Below, piece after piece: positions 5,714 through 10,235 of a DNA stretch of 10,235 nucleotides. The position numbers and the translations under genes are program-made. Position 1 is the first letter of the stretch; every line of letters starts with the position of its first letter. The notes beneath the pieces were generated by a model. That model worked only from the letters and a program-made list of their open reading frames with translations. It was not told the DNA's origin and did no database searches. Origin of the DNA: Chloroflexota bacterium (lineage in GTDB: Bacteria > Chloroflexota > Anaerolineae > Caldilineales > Caldilineaceae); the NCBI GenBank assembly GCA_003577005.1, contig QEUW01000370.1, forward strand, positions 1 through 10,235. The letters are read 5' to 3'.

Positions 5714-6637
5714 ATGTTTGGTCAATACATCCTCCGCCGTCTGTTATGGATGCTCATCACCCTGTTCGGCGTGACCTTACTCACCTTTCTGTTGGTCTTT
5801 GCCGGGCCGACCGATCCGGCGCGCGCACTGGTGGGGGAAAAAGCCACCGGGGTCTCCATTGAGCATCTCCGCCAGGAGTATGGGCTGGATAAGCCGCTCT
5901 ACGTGCAGTATTTCACCTATATGGGCCGCCTACTACAGGGTGACCTGGGCCAGTCGTATTACTTCCGGCGGCCCGTGACCGAGGCGCTGCTCAACCGGTT
6001 GCCAGCTACGGCGTTGCTGGCCTTTTCCATCATGCTGGTCAGTTGTCTCGTCGGCATTCCGCTGGGGGTGCTCACGGCACTGCGCAACGGCTCCTGGCTA
6101 GACCGTGCTACGATGACGCTGGGCTTAGTGGCGATCTCGCTGCCCACCTTCTTTGTCGGGCTGTTGCTCATCTACTTTTTCACCTACCAGATCAAGCTCT
6201 TCCCCGTGGGCGGCTATGGCACATGGCGCCATCTGGTGTTGCCCACACTGGCGGTAGCGATCCCGTGGGGGGCATGGTATGCGATTTTTCTGCGCTCGAA
6301 CATGCTCGAGGCCATCTCCGCCGACTACGTACGGACGGCATATGCCAAGGGGCTCAACACGCGTATCGTCGCCATGCGTCACATGTTGCGCAATGCACTG
6401 TTGCCCGTGGTGACCATCATGGGCATCGACATGGCCGCCCTGCTGACCGGGATTGTGCTGGTCGAGACTGTCTTTAGCTGGCCGGGCATCGGTATGCAGA
6501 CGCTGCAGGCCGCCCGCCACTTGGATGTGCCGCTGATCATGGGCAGCGTCATCTTTGGCGCCGTGTTCATTGGTCTGGCCAACCTGATCGTGGATATTGT
6601 CTATACCTGGCTCGACCCGCGCGTACAACTGGAATAA
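5714..6637 (+). CDS. ABC transporter permease, DppB/OppB-like
   Basis: This 307-residue partner of the preceding permease is an inner-membrane channel subunit. The N-terminus MFGQYILRRLLWMLITLFGV is the classic DppB opening with the first membrane helix (about 10-30). Other landmarks are 'LRQEYGLDKPLYVQYFTYM' (52-70), 'GDLGQSYYFRRPV' (76-88), further helices near 100-122, 134-158, 174-194, 227-250 and 275-298, the EAA-type loop YVRTAYAKGLN (205-215), and 'ETVFSWPGIG' (251-260). It is 7 bp downstream of the DppC-like stop, with the ribosome site overlapping that stop. No ATPase gene follows within the window. The next gene is an unrelated Thr-rich membrane protein 48 bp away. The family is certain; the substrate is unknown. 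Confidence 0.93.
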   Translation: MFGQYILRRLLWMLITLFGVTLLTFLLVFAGPTDPARALVGEKATGVSIEHLRQEYGLDKPLYVQYFTYMGRLLQGDLGQSYYFRRPVTEALLNRLPATALLAFSIMLVSCLVGIPLGVLTALRNGSWLDRATMTLGLVAISLPTFFVGLLLIYFFTYQIKLFPVGGYGTWRHLVLPTLAVAIPWGAWYAIFLRSNMLEAISADYVRTAYAKGLNTRIVAMRHMLRNALLPVVTIMGIDMAALLTGIVLVETVFSWPGIGMQTLQAARHLDVPLIMGSVIFGAVFIGLANLIVDIVYTWLDPRVQLE

Positions 6638-6685
6638 CCCGTAGGGAGCGGATTGCGCCTGCCCCTCGCCAACCAACAAGACAAC

Positions 6686-7774
6686 ATGAGCCACCAACTC
6701 CGCCCCCAACGCAGAAACCGGAGAGGAAGGCTGATCGGCTTTATCATCGGCGTCGTGCTCTTTACGGGCCTGATCTCGATTCCGGTCTATCTCAACAACT
6801 ATGGGCCGTCTATTCCATTGCCGACGCCACTGCTTACGCGTCCCCTGCTAACGCGCGTCGACGCTCAGGAGCCACAGGCGTTGGTTGCTACCGTTGCGCT
6901 TATAGACCCGCCCGCCGCCACAGCGACCTTCGCCCCGACGGCCACGCCAACAGAGGCGCCCGCGACGCCGACATTCACGCCGACCGAACCGCCGCCGACG
7001 GCTACGGCCGAGATCACGATGACCGTCACCGTGACCGCAAGCGCTATCGCATCACCGACGCTTGAGGCGGGGGCATTGCTGACCACCACCAGTCCGTTGA
7101 CAGTGACGGAAACTGTTACAGCATCCTTGATGATCAGCGACACTGCGACCCCCAATGCGCTCAACGAGACGGAATCGCTGACGACGACTTTGCCCTTGAC
7201 GAGCACGGCGCCCGTGTCAGAGACGGAGCCGGTGACCGCTGCACTCATCTTGTTGCCGACTGCAACCCCCACGCAAGAAGAATTGCCAGCAACCGCTACG
7301 CCATCAGCGACGCCCACGCCCAGCACAATACCGACGCCCAGCCAAACGGCGACTCCAAGCATGACGCCAACGGCAACAGCCGAAATCTCAGCGGCGGCGA
7401 CTGATCCGGAGGTAGGCGCCACGACGATCAGCGGCCGGTTGGCGTACCAGGAGAAGCACTATATTCCAGTCACCGCCGTCGACCCGAATCTGCCCATGAG
7501 CATCGAGATGGTGGTGGAGCCGCTGTTCCACCCGGCGTTGGGAGAGGCGCTAACTCTCTACATTGTCTCCGAACGAGACTGGCAGGAGATCGTGCAGGGG
7601 GGCATCCATCCGCTCCAGGCGCATCGAGAGGTGGGGCGGGCGACTGGCGCGCCGGGGCAGGTGCGCGCCAGCATCTCGCAGCCCAGCCCGCCTTACTTTG
7701 TGATTGTCGTCAATGACGATTTGGAGCCGGCAGAATATCGTTTGTCGATCAGCAATGGGACTTTTGGCGAATAG
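6686..7774 (+). CDS. membrane-anchored protein with long Thr/Pro/Ala linker, function unknown
   Basis: I do not recognise a named family. From the ATG at 6686 the product is 362 residues: a strongly basic start (six Arg within residues 6-15), one membrane helix (about 16-35), a short stretch, then a low-complexity linker (about 78-240) rich in Thr, Pro, Ala and Ser with TATPT-type units. The C-terminal domain has about 115 residues (247-362). It looks beta-rich, with 'ISGRLAYQEKHYIPV', 'LTLYIV' and 'PYFVIVVNDDLEPAEYRLSISN'. The last part recalls bacterial pre-peptidase-like beta-sandwich domains, but that is an inference from pattern only. The charge pattern predicts the linker and domain lie outside the cell. 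A TTG at 6653 with AGGGAG upstream is an alternative start adding 11 residues. It sits 48 bp after the permease, so it may be transcribed with the first transporter. A role at the cell surface is plausible but untested. Confidence 0.75.
   Translation: MSHQLRPQRRNRRGRLIGFIIGVVLFTGLISIPVYLNNYGPSIPLPTPLLTRPLLTRVDAQEPQALVATVALIDPPAATATFAPTATPTEAPATPTFTPTEPPPTATAEITMTVTVTASAIASPTLEAGALLTTTSPLTVTETVTASLMISDTATPNALNETESLTTTLPLTSTAPVSETEPVTAALILLPTATPTQEELPATATPSATPTPSTIPTPSQTATPSMTPTATAEISAAATDPEVGATTISGRLAYQEKHYIPVTAVDPNLPMSIEMVVEPLFHPALGEALTLYIVSERDWQEIVQGGIHPLQAHREVGRATGAPGQVRASISQPSPPYFVIVVNDDLEPAEYRLSISNGTFGE
6917..7405 (+). repeat. degenerate Thr/Pro/Ala coding repeat (linker)
   Basis: This stretch of the gene encodes a disordered linker of about 163 residues built from loose ACG/GCG/CCG/ACC codon repeats such as TATPT and TPTP. 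Such tracts vary in length by slippage and often act as stalks holding a domain away from the membrane or wall. They are frequent O-glycosylation sites in other bacteria. There is no exact tandem unit. Confidence 0.7.
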
Positions 7775-7812
7775 GGTATGAATCGTGAGTTTGTACCCAA
7801 CCGCGTCAATCC

Positions 7813-7887
7813 GGTAGGGGTTTGAAGGTCGGCGCCGGTGCACTACCAGTGCGAAGAGGCTCGCCCGCCGACTTTCAAACCCCTACC
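7813..7887. repeat. 22-bp near-perfect inverted repeat with 31-nt loop
   Basis: Arms 7813-7834 (GGTAGGGGTTTGAAGGTC...) and 7866-7887 pair along all 22 positions in RNA, with one G-U pair (7827/7873). Beyond a 1-nt offset, flanking ATCCGG (7809-7814) and CCGGAT (7889-7894) add partial complementarity. The loop contains a small perfect hairpin GCACT-ACC-AGTGC (7840-7852). It lies in the 222-bp gap between the Thr-rich protein and the second binding protein. It could end transcription of the first unit, but no T-run follows. It could also be a copy of a dispersed palindromic repeat. No direct repeats abut the arms, so a transposition footprint is not shown. Confidence 0.85.
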
Positions 7888-7982
7888 ACCGGATCGAGAC
7901 CGCGCTGTCCTAGTCAGCCAGTTATCTTGTCATCTTGTCAGGTCCGTTGACCAAACCGTCCACGAAGATGCCTTTGTTCGCA

Positions 7983-7989
7983 GAAAGGA
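7983..7989 (+). promoter_or_regulatory. ribosome binding site deciding the start of the second solute-binding protein
   Basis: GAAAGGA lies 7 nt before the ATG at 7997. It supports this start over the in-frame GTG at 7838, which lies within the loop of the inverted repeat at 7813-7887 and would add 53 residues of non-signal sequence. Confidence 0.75.
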
Positions 7990-7996
7990 TCACACC

Positions 7997-9658
7997 ATGA
8001 CTGACCAAGAACTGCACCAGAGTCTGCTCGACGATCTACGCCACGGCCGCATCTCCCGGCGCGAGCTTTTGCGCCGGGCGGCTGCGTTGGGGATGGGCCT
8101 GCCGGCGGTGATGGGGCTGTTGGCGGCGTGCGCGGCGCCGGTGGCCGTCCCTGCCGGTGAACAAGCGGCAGCGCCGGCAGGGGAGACGGGGCCAAGAGCC
8201 GGCGGCGAATCGGTGTGGGCGGCGGAGAGCGACCCGGTGGCGCTCAACCCAATTACCAACTCCAACTTTGCCTCGACGCAGGGCTTCGAACACTGCTACG
8301 AGAGCCTGACCGCCTACGATTCACAGCTCAACATCGTCCCGGCGCTGGCCGAGTCGTGGGAGCAGCCCGACGATCTCACTTATATCTTTCACCTGCGCCA
8401 GGGCGTCAAGTGGCACGACGGCTCAGACTTCACGGCCGCGGATGTCAAGTACACCTTTGACATCGTGCTCGACCCAGAGGGGCCGGCCATCTGGCGCAGC
8501 AACTTCGACCAGGTGGAGTCGGTGGAGGTCATCGACGACCATACGGTCCAGTTCACCACCAAAGCGCCCTTCCCGCCGCTGTTGGGCGCCTTCGCCATTC
8601 TGCGCAGTTCGGCCATCATCAAACAGGGAGCTCTGGAGTCGATGAACCTTGACAGCGAGATCATCGGTACGGGGCCTTACAAGCTGGTGCGCTATGTGCC
8701 GCAGGATGTGATCGAGTTGGAGAAATTTGAGGATTACTGGGGTGCGCCACTTCCTTATATCGACAAGGTGAGCTTCAAAATTCTGGTCGAAGAAGATACC
8801 CGCGTGGCGGCCCTGCGCGCTGGCTCCATCGACTATGCCTTTCTCACCGCCCTGGGCGAACAGCGGCTGGCGGGCGATCAAAACATTGTGCTGCTCAAAG
8901 GGCCGCGCACCTTCCTCTACGTCTTCATCTTCAACATGGAGCGCGAACCCTGGAACGATGTGCGCGTGCGCCAGGCCATCAGCCTGGCAACCGACCGCGA
9001 TGAGCTGATCGAGAAGGCGCTGTCGGGCGCCGGCTCCATCTCCGGCCCCATCCCCACCGGTTTTGGCGACTGGTATATTCCCACCGAAGAACTGCGCGAG
9101 CGCTGGTACACCAACGACCTCGACCAGGCGCGGGCGCTGCTCCAGGAGGCGGGCGTGGCCGAAGGTCAGGTACTCGACCTGCTCGTCACCGACTTTGGCG
9201 GCTCTGGCTTTTACACCGGTGCTGCGGTGGTTTTCAAGGAACAACTGGCGCGCATTGGGATCGACGTACAGATCCGCCAGGTGGAACAGGGGGTCTTTAT
9301 CCAGGAGGCCAGCCCCGACGGCAACTTCAACTACGACATGAACATCAACGCCTTTAGCCCCCGCCACGACCCCGATGGTTTTGTCTGGGCGCGCTTTTAC
9401 TCCGAGAACCCCTACGCCGTCGGCTACAAGAACGAGCGGATGGACGAAATCCTGCCCCAGGCCCGCTCCACGCTGGACCGCGAGCAGCGCCTGGCCCTCT
9501 ACAGGGAAGCCCAGGAGATCCTGCTGGACGAGTCACCCATGATCTGGGTGGCGGTGGACAATATCGTCGAAGGCATCCAGCCCTATCTCAAGGGCTATGA
9601 GCAAAGCCCGTTTACACGGCGCTCGTGGTCCTTACAGCATTCGTGGTTGGATAAATAG
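7997..9658 (+). CDS. ABC transporter solute-binding lipoprotein, family 5 (second system)
   Basis: This 553-residue protein is the extracellular binding component of a second peptide-type importer. The Tat signal SRRELL (residues 20-25) is followed by an Ala/Gly/Leu-rich hydrophobic stretch and a canonical lipobox LAAC (Cys45), then an Ala/Pro/Gly linker. Family-5 landmarks are 'LRQGVKWHDGSDFTAADVKYTFD', 'GTGPYKLVRYV' from residue 224 with 'FEDYW', and 'VRVRQAISLATDRDELIEKAL' from residue 322. The C-terminal part contains 'NERMDEIL', 'REAQEILL' and 'SPMIWVAVDN'. It differs clearly in sequence from the first binding protein, so it is not a recent duplicate and probably takes a different substrate. 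It is followed after 62 bp of repeats by its own DppB-like permease. The stop codon lies at the edge of an inverted repeat. Confidence 0.93.
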   Translation: MTDQELHQSLLDDLRHGRISRRELLRRAAALGMGLPAVMGLLAACAAPVAVPAGEQAAAPAGETGPRAGGESVWAAESDPVALNPITNSNFASTQGFEHCYESLTAYDSQLNIVPALAESWEQPDDLTYIFHLRQGVKWHDGSDFTAADVKYTFDIVLDPEGPAIWRSNFDQVESVEVIDDHTVQFTTKAPFPPLLGAFAILRSSAIIKQGALESMNLDSEIIGTGPYKLVRYVPQDVIELEKFEDYWGAPLPYIDKVSFKILVEEDTRVAALRAGSIDYAFLTALGEQRLAGDQNIVLLKGPRTFLYVFIFNMEREPWNDVRVRQAISLATDRDELIEKALSGAGSISGPIPTGFGDWYIPTEELRERWYTNDLDQARALLQEAGVAEGQVLDLLVTDFGGSGFYTGAAVVFKEQLARIGIDVQIRQVEQGVFIQEASPDGNFNYDMNINAFSPRHDPDGFVWARFYSENPYAVGYKNERMDEILPQARSTLDREQRLALYREAQEILLDESPMIWVAVDNIVEGIQPYLKGYEQSPFTRRSWSLQHSWLDK

Positions 9659-9710
9659 GTAGACAGGGAAACAGGGAAACAGGGAGACACAGTGTGCGTC
9701 CCTGTCTACC
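9658..9710. repeat. 12-bp perfect inverted repeat enclosing ACAGGGAA octamer repeats
   Basis: GGTAGACAGGGA (9658-9669) and TCCCTGTCTACC (9699-9710) are exact reverse complements. Between and overlapping them are three tandem copies of an octamer: ACAGGGAA at 9663-9670 and 9671-9678, then ACAGGGAG at 9679-9686. A small palindrome ACAC-A-GTGT follows at 9687-9695. The left arm begins on the last base of the binding-protein stop codon, and the right arm ends 10 bp before the next ATG, so the element fills the whole gap. It could act as an intercistronic hairpin that lowers permease expression. It may also be a slipping, dispersed repeat. Confidence 0.85.
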
Positions 9711-9720
9711 TTTCCAAACT

Positions 9721-10235
9721 ATGAGCAAATACATTCTACGCCGACTGGTGCAACTGGTGCCGACGCTGATTGGGATCTCGTTGCTGGTCTTTGGGTTGAT
9801 GCGCCTGCTGCCCGGCGACGTGATCCGCGTGCTCGTGGGGCCGGAGTTGCACCTAAGCGCCGAGCAGCGGGCGTCGCTGGAGCGGATGCTGGGTCTCGAT
9901 GCGCCGCTGCACATCCAGTACCTGCGCTGGATCGGTGGGGTGTTGCGCGGCGACCTGGGTGTTTCGCTGCGCAACAGCCAGCCGGTGACCGAGATCATCG
10001 CCCAGCGTTTCCCGATCACGCTGGAGTTGAGCCTGTTGTCGCTGGCCTTTTCGTGGCTGGTGGCGATTCCGCTGGGTGTGTTGGCGGCGGTGCAGCGCAA
10101 GGGGGCTATCGAGTTTTCGTCGCAATTGGTGGGTCTGGTCGGGCTGTCGGTGCCGAACTTCTGGCTGGCGACGATGTTGCTGCTCTTTACCTCGCTCTAT
10201 CTGCGCTGGCAACCGTCGCCGCTCTGGGTCAGCTT
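9721..10235 (+). CDS. ABC transporter permease, DppB/OppB-like, 3' end cut by the window
   Basis: The frame is open from the ATG at 9721 to the window end (171 residues plus 2 bases). The start MSKYILRRLVQLVPTLIGIS is the typical DppB N-terminus with the first membrane helix (about 9-30). It is followed by 'RLLPGD', 'LGLDAPLHIQYLRWI' (58-72), 'RGDLGVSLRNSQPVTEII' (76-93), a helix at about 101-122 and another near 135-158. The EAA loop expected for this family lies beyond the window. There is no clear Shine-Dalgarno before the ATG, but homology fixes this start well. It is 62 bp from the second binding-protein stop, so this system has the normal binding protein then DppB order, unlike the first. 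The missing DppC-like permease and ATPases are probably downstream. Confidence 0.92.
   Translation, partial: MSKYILRRLVQLVPTLIGISLLVFGLMRLLPGDVIRVLVGPELHLSAEQRASLERMLGLDAPLHIQYLRWIGGVLRGDLGVSLRNSQPVTEIIAQRFPITLELSLLSLAFSWLVAIPLGVLAAVQRKGAIEFSSQLVGLVGLSVPNFWLATMLLLFTSLYLRWQPSPLWVS

Noticed and set aside
6865..7422. 185-residue Val/Ala/Gly-rich minus-strand frame
   Set aside because: It is the mirror translation of the Thr/Pro/Ala linker repeats; low complexity explains its openness.
7924..7952. Promoter at TTGACC (7947-7952) and the ATCTTGTC x2 repeat before the second binding protein
   Set aside because: No -10 box occurs at the needed spacing. The 8-bp tandem repeat is too short and unaccompanied to assign a role.
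8423..9367. 314-residue open frame on the minus strand
   Set aside because: It lies wholly antisense to the second binding protein, which has clear family motifs. Long antisense frames are expected in GC-rich coding DNA, and the translation shows no recognisable domain.

Overview
The window is GC-rich, densely packed, and every convincing gene reads on the + strand. The best guess for the source is a Chloroflexota (Anaerolineae/Caldilineae-like) bacterium. The reasons are three Tat-type (twin-arginine) lipoprotein signals, tandem family-5 peptide-type ABC transporter genes, a membrane protein with a very long Thr/Pro/Ala 'TATPT' linker, and gaps filled with palindromic repeats. This placement is inferred from style; no marker gene is present.

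Layout. (1) 1-1233 is an electron-transfer pair: the 3' part of a dihaem cytochrome c, then 27 bp later a small high-potential iron-sulfur protein (HiPIP) with a Tat signal and a lipobox. (2) 1381-2622 is a fold-type I PLP aminotransferase that appears to stand alone. (3) 2621-3028 is the only gene-free stretch over 300 bp. It holds a 24-bp tandem duplication, a palindromic repeat, and a 175-bp MITE-like element (2692-2866) with 22-bp terminal inverted repeats and an exact 9-bp flanking direct repeat. A good sigma-70-type promoter (2883-2911) follows directly, then a featureless leader. (4) 3029-6637 is a peptide/nickel-type ABC importer: solute-binding lipoprotein, DppC-like permease, DppB-like permease. 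The permeases are in the reverse of the usual order and no ATPase gene is in view. (5) 6686-7774 is a single-pass membrane protein of unknown function with a Thr/Pro/Ala linker and a beta-rich C-terminal domain. (6) 7997 to the end is a second importer of the same class: solute-binding lipoprotein, then a DppB-like permease cut by the window end.

How the genes fit together. The cytochrome c and HiPIP probably serve a respiratory chain on the outer face of the cytoplasmic membrane. The two transporters probably import peptides or similar small solutes and would need ATPases encoded beyond the window or elsewhere. The aminotransferase could act on imported amino acids, but nothing beyond proximity links it to them. 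Four gaps near the transporter genes carry strong hairpins or inverted repeats, each with a different sequence. No CRISPR, defence cassette, tRNA, rRNA or intact transposase was found. The most noteworthy non-coding item is the MITE-like element.
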